Shown here in pieces: positions 44,791-53,041 of a DNA stretch of 64,000 bases; positions within the stretch are counted from its first letter, which is position 1, and each line of letters opens with the position of its first letter. The notes under the pieces were generated by a model. The model was not told the DNA's origin. It did no database searches and worked only from the letters and a program-made list of their open reading frames with translations. A program made the position numbers and the translations under genes. Where the stretch lies: positions 175,237 through 239,236 of the forward strand of contig JACKBU010000005.1 in NCBI GenBank assembly GCA_020634395.1, read 5' to 3'. The stretch is from Ardenticatenaceae bacterium (lineage in GTDB: Bacteria; Chloroflexota; Anaerolineae; Promineifilales; Promineifilaceae).

Positions 44791-46179
44791 TTACTCCACA
44801 GCAATATTTTCCCGATCTCGTACACCGAAACGGGCCGGCGGCAGCACCAGAAACACCAAGTTCAACAAAATCCCCAGCAGAGCCGCAAACACAATTGCGG
44901 GAATGCCATTCGGAAAAAACACCGGAACGTGAAACGGATAAACGCCATCTGCCAGACCCAGGTTTCCGCCAATGCCCGTGATGAGGATGATGGCCCCAAC
45001 GGCCAGCTGCCGCGGCTCAAACAGGTTCACTTTTTCCGATTGGATGAGGGCCACACCTTGCATGCCAATGACGCCAAAAAGATAGATGGACAGCCCACCG
45101 GTCACCGCCAGCGGCAGAGTATTCACCACGGCTGCCAGTTTGCCAACAAAACTTAGCAGAATGGCAATAACGCCGGCTACCATCAACACCGGTACGGAGT
45201 AATTGCGCGTGATAGCCATGAGACTGTTGTTCTCGCCATAGTTGGTACCGGCACAGCCGCCTAAAAAGCCTACAACCAGGTCATCACACCCGTCGGCTAC
45301 CAGATTGAGCCCGATAAGGTTTTTGATTTGTAAGGGCGCGCGTCCCAATTCCCTGGCTAACTGGTCGATGTATAAGCTCATCTGGTACAGGTGGGCCGTG
45401 CTTTCCGGAATGGTGGCGATGGCGATCAGGGCGATGCTGACGACAGCCCCCCAGGAACGGGGATCGCCAAAGGCCGGGAACGTGACGGCCGGCACGCGCA
45501 GCCAGGGTGCCGTTCCCACAGCGGCGAAATCCACCAGTCCAAGCGGCACCGCGACCAGGTAACCAATCACGGCTCCCAGCAAAATGGGCAGCATGCCCAA
45601 CAGGCCGCGGCCTTGCAAATATACGGAGAACAGCACCGTGGTCACCAAAGTGACAAATGCCACGCCCCAATGTGCGCCAGCCATGTCCAGAGCCGCGCCG
45701 GCCAGAGCAACGCCAATGACGATGGCCACGCTGCCGGTGATGATGGGCGGCAGGACTTTATCCAGAGCAGCTTTGCCCACGCGCATGATGAGCAGGCCGA
45801 TGAGAATTTCAAACACGGCCGTTCCGATAATCCCCACCTGTACCAGCCGCACCCCCTCCGGGCAGTATACTGTGTTGGGATCGTTAAAACATTCCGGCAC
45901 GAACTGGCTCATTACCGTAATCACCACGGTGATGTAGCTGAAGCTGCTGCCATAATACATGGGAATGCGCCGCCGGGAGACCAGTAAGGCCACAATCGTG
46001 CCCAGGCCGCCTGCCAGAAGCGTTACACCCACGTCAAACTTGGTCAAAATCGCCACCAACACGGTTGCCGGAAACATGGTCAGCACCTGCTGAAAGCCCA
46101 GGCTGATCATTGAGCCAACGGGCGGCGTGTCCTCCGGCATATACCCAAAAACCTTTTCCTTCTTCGTCAAACTTGCCAT
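44791..46179 (-). CDS. NCS2-family uracil/xanthine permease
   Basis: The 462-residue protein has about 12 to 14 membrane segments and the NCS2 signature region SIALIAIATIPESTAHLYQM near residue 250 and GGCAGTNYGENNSLMAITR near residue 310. It starts with GYMPEDTPPVGSMISLGFQQ. UraA- and PurA/XanQ-type proteins are symporters for uracil or purines; this sequence does not decide which. CTAGGAGAGG lies upstream of the ATG. A leader of about 225 nt with a strong terminator (46237-46274) precedes it, so its transcription is probably attenuated. Confidence 0.92.
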   Translation of the reverse strand: MASLTKKEKVFGYMPEDTPPVGSMISLGFQQVLTMFPATVLVAILTKFDVGVTLLAGGLGTIVALLVSRRRIPMYYGSSFSYITVVITVMSQFVPECFNDPNTVYCPEGVRLVQVGIIGTAVFEILIGLLIMRVGKAALDKVLPPIITGSVAIVIGVALAGAALDMAGAHWGVAFVTLVTTVLFSVYLQGRGLLGMLPILLGAVIGYLVAVPLGLVDFAAVGTAPWLRVPAVTFPAFGDPRSWGAVVSIALIAIATIPESTAHLYQMSLYIDQLARELGRAPLQIKNLIGLNLVADGCDDLVVGFLGGCAGTNYGENNSLMAITRNYSVPVLMVAGVIAILLSFVGKLAAVVNTLPLAVTGGLSIYLFGVIGMQGVALIQSEKVNLFEPRQLAVGAIILITGIGGNLGLADGVYPFHVPVFFPNGIPAIVFAALLGILLNLVFLVLPPARFGVRDRENIAVE

Positions 46180-46236
46180 GATCCTCTCCTAGAAAAATGA
46201 TTTGGATTGTGAGCAGCCAGCACAAGAGACCCGAGC

Positions 46237-46274
46237 ACAAAAAAAGGACTTTTCGCCAATGACGAAAAGTCCTT
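46237..46274 (-). terminator. Attenuator-like terminator in the NCS2 permease leader
   Basis: A 12-bp perfect stem (46244-46255 with 46263-46274) with a 7-nt loop is followed on the minus strand by seven T residues. It lies about 60 nt upstream of the permease start, with the promoter further upstream, so it must be read through or refolded for expression. Confidence 0.88.
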
Positions 46275-46404
46275 AATAGCTGTGTAACGGCCGTTTCGAG
46301 TTCCTGAACATGAAAAACGGGCTGTCTGCTGCCCGTTTCTTGACCCTATTTCGACCACGGCCCGGCCAGGGCCGCCGCAAGATGCCAGTGCTGTAACTCA
46401 CTGG
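46275..46404 (-). promoter_or_regulatory. Structured leader RNA upstream of NCS2 permease, candidate riboswitch
   Basis: Between the predicted transcription start and the terminator the RNA can fold into a 5' hairpin (46385-46390 with 46399-46404), a GC-rich stem around 46350-46375 and an 8-bp hairpin (46315-46322 with 46331-46338). This is the layout of a riboswitch or other attenuator aptamer. I do not recognise a known class; the purine aptamer consensus was not found. Confidence 0.5.
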
Positions 46405-46410
46405 AAAGAA

Positions 46411-46439
46411 ATTATAAACAGTGCCGCCCGATCCACCAA
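46411..46439 (-). promoter_or_regulatory. Sigma-70-like promoter for the NCS2 permease
   Basis: On the minus strand TTGGTG (46439-46434) is separated by 17 bp from TATAAT (46416-46411). A start near 46404 would put the first leader hairpin at the RNA 5' end. Confidence 0.6.
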
Positions 46440-46601
46440 TAAGCAATTTTACTCAACACATCTTCCTGTTTTTCAGCACCTTCACCCAATTAAACCCTAA
46501 ACAACCCTAAACAACTTTCTGCTCCCCCTTCCCTCCTTTGCTGGGGTAATTTTTTTAGTGTGGGTGATTGGCTATGCGAAATTTCTGAACTACTAAATGG
46601 C

Positions 46602-48287
46602 TTACTGGCAGTCTTCGCCTACTTCTTCTAGCCAGGTCTGGGCAACATTTAAGGCCTGGTTGACGGAGACGCCGATTTGCGGCTGGGTGCGAAAGACATT
46701 TTCTTCACCCAGTTTGGCCAACAACCCTGTGCGCTGGAGCTGCTGATACACGTTTTCTTCAACCCCTACCAGCAGTAAACGGCCGTCTTGCCTGATCAGC
46801 TTGTGATGATACCGCTCCAGCACACCCATCATCGTGCTGCCGATGTCATCTCGCCCTCTTAAGCGCAAAATCACCACGGCATGGCGCGAGTCCCCCACGT
46901 GGGGTAACTGGTTCTCAATTTTGGATGCTGCGGCAAAAAAGAGGCTGCCATACGCATGCAAAATCGCCACTTCACAATCATGCAGCTCCGGGACGACCGG
47001 GACTTCTATGGGGAAACCACCGGGCACACGCTGCATTTGCACCAGCTTCACCTGGTTAGATGATTGGAAAACATACAGTAAGATGGAAACGGCCACCCCG
47101 ATAAAAACGGCAAACTGCAAAGGCAAGGTCAGCGTTGCAGCCAACGTTAACCCCATCGCCACCCGGGGAATCTGGCCCGTAAGCCAAACCCTTTGCACCT
47201 CGTTGAAATTCAAACTCTGGTAGCCCACTACGATTAATAATCCTGCCAGAGTAGGCATTGGGATCAAATCAACCAGCCCACCCAAGAATATGATCAGGGG
47301 TATCACAAACAAACCAGCAAAAATATTCCCCCACCTTGATCTCATTCCCGTATTAACGACCAGGGCTGTGCCCGACATCGATCCCCCGGCGGGAATTCCT
47401 TGCAAAAAAGACGTCGCCACGTTGGCAATCCCCTGGCCGGTAAAATCGCGTGATACATTGGGATATTTGCCATCTGGGTTGGGATAGCTCTGGCTTACGC
47501 CTGCTCCTTGTACCAGACCAATAATGGCAATGGCAACGGCCGAAGTGAATAGATTCGGAATCAATATGATGTTAGGCAGCTCAAAATTTGCCAGAGAACC
47601 TGATAATTGGGCAATGTCTCCAACAAGCTGGACGCTTTCTAGATTGAGGAGTTGGGTAACGGCCGTGGCCACCAGAATGGCTAAAATAAAGCCAAATTTA
47701 CGCGCTCTTGTAAAGTTGAACCCAATGATCAAAGCAATCGTGCCCAACCCAATGAACAATGTCGGATAATCAACCTGCCCCAGATGCACCAGCGTATCGG
47801 CAACCTGCAAGATCTTGCCCTTGAACGAACTGTTATATCCCGTCAAATCGCTGACCTGTCCCAGGATGATGAGCAGCGCCACCCCCGTCGTAAACCCTAC
47901 CATCACCGATTTGGCAACGAACCGCATGAACGAGCCGAGTCTAAACACGCCGGCCAACAGCTGCACCACCCCCACCAGCAGTACCAAGACCGCCATATTG
48001 GCCGCTCTGGTGCTGGGTGGCAAACTGGCCAGCGCATCCCCTGCGGCCACAGACAGGGCGCTCGTCGTCGACACGTTCATGAATACCGAGCCAGTAAAAA
48101 TCGCCCCAACCGGTGTACCAACCATCAACGTGTACAATCCTAAAACCGGATTGACGCCGGCCAACAAGGCATTGGCCATCGCTTGCGGAATATTCACCAA
48201 TGCAAAGGTGATGCCTGTCGTTGCATCTTCGGCCAGAAACTGTTTCTTGGGCTTTAATTCAATAACGTTCTGTAAAATGCCAGACAT
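46602..48287 (-). CDS. SulP-family anion transporter with C-terminal STAS domain
   Basis: The 561-residue protein has about 12 membrane segments (residues 20-420) and a C-terminal STAS domain (about 435-545). The SulP signature is seen in ALVNIPQAMANALLAGVNP near residue 29 and the second repeat in GGSMSGTALVVNTGMRSRWG near residue 300. Members carry sulfate, bicarbonate or other anions; this one is not assignable further. The gene is less GC-rich than its neighbours and holds only two ACGGCCGT copies (about 46783 and 47659). A long AT-rich tail region follows its stop. Confidence 0.9.
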   Translation of the reverse strand: MSGILQNVIELKPKKQFLAEDATTGITFALVNIPQAMANALLAGVNPVLGLYTLMVGTPVGAIFTGSVFMNVSTTSALSVAAGDALASLPPSTRAANMAVLVLLVGVVQLLAGVFRLGSFMRFVAKSVMVGFTTGVALLIILGQVSDLTGYNSSFKGKILQVADTLVHLGQVDYPTLFIGLGTIALIIGFNFTRARKFGFILAILVATAVTQLLNLESVQLVGDIAQLSGSLANFELPNIILIPNLFTSAVAIAIIGLVQGAGVSQSYPNPDGKYPNVSRDFTGQGIANVATSFLQGIPAGGSMSGTALVVNTGMRSRWGNIFAGLFVIPLIIFLGGLVDLIPMPTLAGLLIVVGYQSLNFNEVQRVWLTGQIPRVAMGLTLAATLTLPLQFAVFIGVAVSILLYVFQSSNQVKLVQMQRVPGGFPIEVPVVPELHDCEVAILHAYGSLFFAAASKIENQLPHVGDSRHAVVILRLRGRDDIGSTMMGVLERYHHKLIRQDGRLLLVGVEENVYQQLQRTGLLAKLGEENVFRTQPQIGVSVNQALNVAQTWLEEVGEDCQ

Positions 48288-48434
48288 AATCCCCCAACTC
48301 CAAATTAGATTGCTATAACTGAGGCGACTAGTTTAACTTGTTTCCGGCCAAGGCAAAAGAAAGAGCTGGCAACTTGCTTGATTTAGACGCTGATGATGAG
48401 GATTACGGCCGTTGCCACAGCCAGCGCTCTCCTA

Positions 48435-50111
48435 TCAGGGAGTCTGATATAACTGAACCTGCCCCCCATAAAAATTGCGCTGCTTGATTAATTCCATTTT
48501 CGAGGCCAGCGTCTGTGGGACCAAACCGCTGGGATCTGTATATGAGTCATGGCTGTAAACCAACCAGACTCTGTCGTGCCCACTAATCAACGAAACCAGG
48601 CTGGCGACATCACTTTCTGTCATCAGCGGCTCCAGGACGCCGTTGTCAAGCAGATCAAAAGGAACCCCCTGTTTCTTTACCTGGATTGAATATCGGTCTT
48701 CATACGCTTTAAAGTAGTAGTCAAACGGGATTTCCACAAAGTTGGAGTTAAAAAGGATCAGATCATCCTTCTCAGCAAAATAGGCCACGTAGCCAGCCGC
48801 GGTGCTCCAATCCTCTTTTTGAAAAAACCTGTAGTAGTCCCCGGTGGAAAACAGGTTAATTGTGCTAAAAATCCCTATCGCCAGGATCATGAGAATGCGA
48901 AATCTTAACTGAGCGATACCAGCCGCCAGAACCAAAAACAGTGGGATCGTTATCCAGATTAGCGTTCGATCGTAAAAAATTGGCCGCCGGAGGCTCACCA
49001 CCAACTCGCCCACCAGGGGGATGGTAAACAGAGCAGCCAAAAACAAGAAGGCCGAAAGTTTTTTCCGGTAATACACCACCCCTAAACAGAATATCACTCC
49101 GTACAGACCCCACACCACCACAGTCTGATCGGCGGGCATGGGGGCAGATGCGTTCAAAAAGGAGCGCAGCATGTGGACAATGGCGTCCCAAGTCGGTTCA
49201 GGAATCCAAAACCGCTGATAGACGGCGCTGGCTTGCCTGATGAAGAAAAATACCCACGGAATCCATAATATGAAGATACCAACCTGAGCTACTATCCAAT
49301 TCCTGAAGGAGGGGGCCTGGAAGGCAGTTTGAAACCCTGATTTGTTTCGCCGTTGAAAAAGCATCAGACCGAGAACGTAGATATTGGTGGCCAAAGGAAA
49401 AAACACGGCCGTATTATGCGTCAGCATGGTCGCCGCCGAAAACACCACAAATGTTACCCAGGCCAGGTCCGTCTCAATGGCCCGAATGGACAGCCAACGA
49501 TGGCGATAGATCCAGGCTCGCCATCCATGAGTAGGCACAAGCTTATAGAGAGAATCAGCTTGAGAGTCCGGTTCGACCGGCCCTGCTCGCCAGGTACGTA
49601 GATATTCCCGAAATTGACGGCCGATAGGCGCAGCCGAGCGCGAATCCGTAAGCAGCCGAACCAAAGCATAGATCGCCACGGCGGCATTGAACACCAGGAG
49701 CGTATACATCCGCGTTTCCTGGGCAAAATAGATATTAAAGGGCGAAAAAGCCAGAAAAACTGCTGCCGCCAGTCCCACCACAGCGCCAGCCATGCGTTTG
49801 CCAATCATATAAATGATCGGGATCGTAGCCGTGCCAAAGAAAACAGAAAGCAAACGCACGTAGTAAGGTGTATCCCCACTGATAGCTATCCAGGCATGGA
49901 GCAAAAGATAGTAAAGAGGTGGATGTTGGTCGATCCTGGTAATCCACTGCAGCATGTCGCCGATATTCTGATTCGCCAGCCACACGCTAAAGGTTTCGTC
50001 CAGCCACATGCCTTTAACGCCGAGTAAAAGAATTCGCAGGATACCGCCAATCAGTGCAACGACGAGCACCAGCCAGGGCGCTAACTCTTCAATTTCGATT
50101 TCTTCGTTCAT
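48435..50111 (-). CDS. ArnT/PMT-like membrane glycosyltransferase
   Basis: The 558-residue protein has about 11 to 13 membrane segments and the first-loop catalytic acid of GT-C glycosyltransferases, MWLDETFSVW near residue 36, then DQHPPLYYLLLHAW near residue 62 and YFAQETRMYTLL near 130. These match the dolichyl-phosphate-mannose/undecaprenyl-sugar dependent GT39/GT83 group. The C-terminal 130 residues look like a soluble extracytoplasmic domain. I saw only one ACGGCCGT in this 1.7-kb gene, fewer than elsewhere, which may suggest later acquisition. Sugar donor and acceptor unknown. Confidence 0.85.
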   Translation of the reverse strand: MNEEIEIEELAPWLVLVVALIGGILRILLLGVKGMWLDETFSVWLANQNIGDMLQWITRIDQHPPLYYLLLHAWIAISGDTPYYVRLLSVFFGTATIPIIYMIGKRMAGAVVGLAAAVFLAFSPFNIYFAQETRMYTLLVFNAAVAIYALVRLLTDSRSAAPIGRQFREYLRTWRAGPVEPDSQADSLYKLVPTHGWRAWIYRHRWLSIRAIETDLAWVTFVVFSAATMLTHNTAVFFPLATNIYVLGLMLFQRRNKSGFQTAFQAPSFRNWIVAQVGIFILWIPWVFFFIRQASAVYQRFWIPEPTWDAIVHMLRSFLNASAPMPADQTVVVWGLYGVIFCLGVVYYRKKLSAFLFLAALFTIPLVGELVVSLRRPIFYDRTLIWITIPLFLVLAAGIAQLRFRILMILAIGIFSTINLFSTGDYYRFFQKEDWSTAAGYVAYFAEKDDLILFNSNFVEIPFDYYFKAYEDRYSIQVKKQGVPFDLLDNGVLEPLMTESDVASLVSLISGHDRVWLVYSHDSYTDPSGLVPQTLASKMELIKQRNFYGGQVQLYQTP

Positions 50112-50278
50112 CGTTTCTGAGGTTCCTATAATCCTTAGATGAACCCAAATGCAAGCGCTGCTTCACTCCACAAAACAAATGCGAGCCAGAGATGTATGCA
50201 GATTGTCTGGCAAAGGCTTGGATTATAACACGCCAGCCTGGGCCGGCGGCAAAGCAAGCAAACCTATCGTTTTTGTTG

Positions 50279-50995
50279 TCATTGGAAATCCTCGCGTACA
50301 AGCTGCTCCGCTCGTTCCCGGATTTGCAGCAGCATCTTGCGCTCCATCACAAACTGAACGAAATACGTTAACTTGATGGGCAGTTCTTGCTCGATAGCCA
50401 TATTAGAACGCAGGAGCAGGCGAGTAGAACCATCGTTTTGCGGCCTCAGCACAAATTGCCAGGAATCAAAACAGGCGTCATCTGGTGAATTCTCTAAGCC
50501 AAAGCATAAAAGGACTGCTTCGTTGGCAATTAATTGGCGCACATACAGGCCAGGACCGGGGTTCAGTACATAGTCTCGGGGTGTGAAACGCCAAAAGTCT
50601 CCGATCTGTACGTTCTGGTATTCTGGCAAGATTCGGTCGGTGGTGTGGACGTTGAGACCAAAGAGGTTTTCCAACCAGTCATAGCTGTACATGCCGCCCC
50701 GATCCACGCCAAGCTGAAGCAGCCAGGGATAAATGGCTTCGGGCGGCGCTTTGATTGTGATCCCTTTGGTCGAGCGCATGTTGGCGGTGACCACGATGTC
50801 ATCGCCGGGCAGCGCCGCGTTGATTTCCGCTTTGGTGGCCCCCCAGGTACGCATCCAGGGCCAGAGGAGGACGAGGTAAACGGCCGTTCCCACTGCCCAC
50901 ACCACCATCACAATGGAAAAAATAAGCCAGAAACGGCCGTAACGTCGACGGTTTTGGGGTAACTCAGACGATATAGGAGTAGATTGCAAGTCCAT
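50279..50995 (-). CDS. Membrane-anchored SRPBCC-like protein
   Basis: From ATG 50995 (GGGAGGT upstream) the product has 238 residues: a short N-terminal tail, one or two membrane segments (about residues 18-50, FWLIFSIVMVVWAVGTAVYL), then a START/SRPBCC-like domain. The start of that domain is seen as TKGITIKAPPEAIYPWLLQL, followed by the typical DRGGMYSYDWLENLFGL and later GSTRLLLRSNMAI. Such domains bind hydrophobic ligands. The same arrangement occurs in many uncharacterised bacterial proteins. Function unknown. Confidence 0.8.
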   Translation of the reverse strand: MDLQSTPISSELPQNRRRYGRFWLIFSIVMVVWAVGTAVYLVLLWPWMRTWGATKAEINAALPGDDIVVTANMRSTKGITIKAPPEAIYPWLLQLGVDRGGMYSYDWLENLFGLNVHTTDRILPEYQNVQIGDFWRFTPRDYVLNPGPGLYVRQLIANEAVLLCFGLENSPDDACFDSWQFVLRPQNDGSTRLLLRSNMAIEQELPIKLTYFVQFVMERKMLLQIRERAEQLVREDFQ

Positions 50996-51194
50996 GATAA
51001 ACCTCCCGGACAACACGTTAAAAAACAGGTCAGCCAAAAGTAACCACTCGCAGTTCAGAGGCTGGTTCGTCCCACAATTAGCCCATCGCTAGGATAAGCA
51101 TAGCGGTAAATGAACCAGCTATCGCCTAACTAAGGTTATGTTCTTCCAGCCAACGCCCGACCATAACCATAATCAGGGACAGCCGGGCCACACG

Positions 51195-51226
51195 GCCGTC
51201 GCGTCAAAAAGCCGTCGCGTCAAAAA
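51195..51226. repeat. 16-bp tandem direct duplication
   Basis: GCCGTCGCGTCAAAAA occurs twice back to back (51195-51210 and 51211-51226) in the 486-bp gap before the serine dehydratase gene. The first copy overlaps the end of an ACGGCCGT octamer. Confidence 0.9.
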
Positions 51227-51250
51227 TGCGGCTGAGAGATAAACCTGTGA

Positions 51251-51279
51251 GATGGGATGGGATGGGATGGGATTGGGAT
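51251..51279 (+). repeat. GGGAT tandem repeat, G-quadruplex motif
   Basis: Five GGG tracts (51254, 51259, 51264, 51269 and 51275) are separated by AT, AT, AT and ATT. This satisfies the standard quadruplex pattern with very short loops. It lies about 200 bp upstream of the serine dehydratase start on the same strand, so it would be in the non-template strand and possibly in the leader RNA. Confidence 0.85.
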
Positions 51280-51481
51280 CTGAACGGCCGTTTCCCTTTT
51301 TGGCGGAGATCAGTAAAATGGAGAAGACTTACCATCCAAACACCGCAGCGCCAACGCCTTACTTTGTTTCCGACCCATCCATCATGCGTTGTTGGAAGAT
51401 AAATCTGTTTTGTCTTGCAACAGCCGCTCCGTCGAAAAAGCCGAAAATTGCTTTCAGACTCAATACCATTTGGAGGTTCCT

Positions 51482-53041
51482 ATGGCAGTTTCCAGTATCT
51501 TCAACGATGCAATTGGCCCCGTGATGCGCGGCCCTTCCAGTTCACACAGCGCCGCAGGCTGCCGCATCGGCTTGCTCTTGCGCGATCTGATCGCCGGCGA
51601 CATCGAAAAAGTGGTCATCGACTATGATCCCAACGGCTCTCTCGTTACCACGCACGAAAGCCAGGGAACCGATATGGGCCTGTACGGCGGACTTCTCGGC
51701 TGGCAGGCCGATGATGCACGCATGGAATCTTATCGCGACGGCATTCAGGCTGCGGGCATCACCATCCAGGTCAATTATCTGAGCTACGGGGCCACCCACC
51801 CCAATATGTACCGCATAAGCGTTTCCAACGCCCAAATTGCCCATATGTTGACGGCAATTTCCACCGGCGGCGGCATGATAGAGGTGCAGCAGATTGACGG
51901 TGCGGCCGTTTCCATGAACGGCGATTACCACGAACTGCTCATTTACGGCCGTCACCTGCCGGCCCTCCAGTCAAATCTGCCCGCCACGCTCCCCTACGAT
52001 TTTCTGGAACACCACAGCGGCGATCGGCAGTTTATTGAACTGAAAAGCGCTGTCCCCTTTTCCGCTGCGGCGATAACGGCCGTTGAAGCCCTGCCCGACG
52101 TTGATTTCGTTCGCTATTTGCGCCCCGTACTGCCCATTCTGTCGCGCAAAGATTTAGAGGTTCCGTTTATCTACTGCCGGGATATGGTGGCTTACGGCCG
52201 TCGCCAAGGACTCAGCCTGTGGGAACTGGCGCTTCGTTACGAAAGCGCCCGTGGTGGCATCTCCGAAAACGAGGTGTGCCAGAAAATGAGCCGCCTTGTG
52301 CAGCTGATGGATAATTCCATTCAGCAAGGCTTGCAGGGCACCTATTACGAAGACCGAATTTTGCCCTGCCAATCGGTCGGTTTCAAAGAGCGTATGAGCA
52401 GCCAGTCGCTTATTAACGGTGAACCGTTAAACACTATCATCCTCTACGTCACGGCCATGATGGAAATAAAAAGCTCAATGGGTGTCATCGTGGCCGCGCC
52501 AACGGCCGGATCGTGCGGGGCCTTGCCCGGAGCCATTCTCGGTGCAGCCGCTGTCATGGGCAAAAGTGAGGAGGATGTTGTCCACGCCATGCTGGCCGCC
52601 GGCATGATCGGCGTGTTTATCTCGGAGCACGCTACTTTTTCGGCTGAGGTGGGCGGCTGCCAGGCCGAATGTGGCGCCGGTTCGGCAATGGCCGCAGCCG
52701 GTCTGGTCGTCCTGGCTGGCGGGACGCTAGAGCAGTCGGTGGCTGCCGCTTCTCTGGCGCTGCAAAACTCTCTGGGCATGATTTGTGACCCGATTGGCAA
52801 ACGCGTGGAAGCGCCTTGCCTGGGACGCAACGTCATGGCGGCCTCCAATGCGCTGTCGTGTGCCAATATGGCCCTGGCCAATTACGATCCCCTCATCGCC
52901 CTGGATGAAGTTATTTCTACCATGCTGGACGTCGGCAACAGCATCAGCCACGAACTACGCTGCACCGGTCTGGGCGGGCTGGCCATCACGCCCTCCGCCA
53001 TTGCCATCGAGAAACGGCTGCATGGGGTTGGAAACTGCTAA
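51482..53041 (+). CDS. sdaA: Iron-sulfur L-serine dehydratase, single-chain (beta-alpha fusion)
   Basis: The 519-residue product joins the beta domain (about residues 1-220; MRGPSSSHSAAGCRIGLLLR near 15) to the alpha domain (230-519). Landmarks of the 4Fe-4S enzyme are GSCGALPGAILGAAAVMGKS near residue 340, GGCQAECGAGSAMAAAGLV near 390 and MICDPIGKRVEAPCLGRN near 430. It converts L-serine to pyruvate and ammonia and is oxygen-sensitive, fitting an anaerobic or microaerobic life. I chose ATG 51482, with GGAGGT 6 nt upstream, over an unsupported upstream in-frame ATG. The stop overlaps the end of the convergent ligase gene by 4 nt. Confidence 0.93.
   Translation: MAVSSIFNDAIGPVMRGPSSSHSAAGCRIGLLLRDLIAGDIEKVVIDYDPNGSLVTTHESQGTDMGLYGGLLGWQADDARMESYRDGIQAAGITIQVNYLSYGATHPNMYRISVSNAQIAHMLTAISTGGGMIEVQQIDGAAVSMNGDYHELLIYGRHLPALQSNLPATLPYDFLEHHSGDRQFIELKSAVPFSAAAITAVEALPDVDFVRYLRPVLPILSRKDLEVPFIYCRDMVAYGRRQGLSLWELALRYESARGGISENEVCQKMSRLVQLMDNSIQQGLQGTYYEDRILPCQSVGFKERMSSQSLINGEPLNTIILYVTAMMEIKSSMGVIVAAPTAGSCGALPGAILGAAAVMGKSEEDVVHAMLAAGMIGVFISEHATFSAEVGGCQAECGAGSAMAAAGLVVLAGGTLEQSVAAASLALQNSLGMICDPIGKRVEAPCLGRNVMAASNALSCANMALANYDPLIALDEVISTMLDVGNSISHELRCTGLGGLAITPSAIAIEKRLHGVGNC

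Noticed and set aside
46492..46513. Telomere-like AACCCTAAAC repeats
   Set aside because: There are only two units in an AT-rich gap; chance is adequate and nothing else suggests a linear replicon end.
51226..51250. CTGAGAG followed by ACCTG, reminiscent of a TPP riboswitch
   Set aside because: The 5' half of the THI element and the conserved 3' block are absent, and the downstream gene is a serine dehydratase.
51389..51481. N-terminal extension of the serine dehydratase
   Set aside because: The residues do not match the family, and GGAGGT before ATG 51482 marks the true start.
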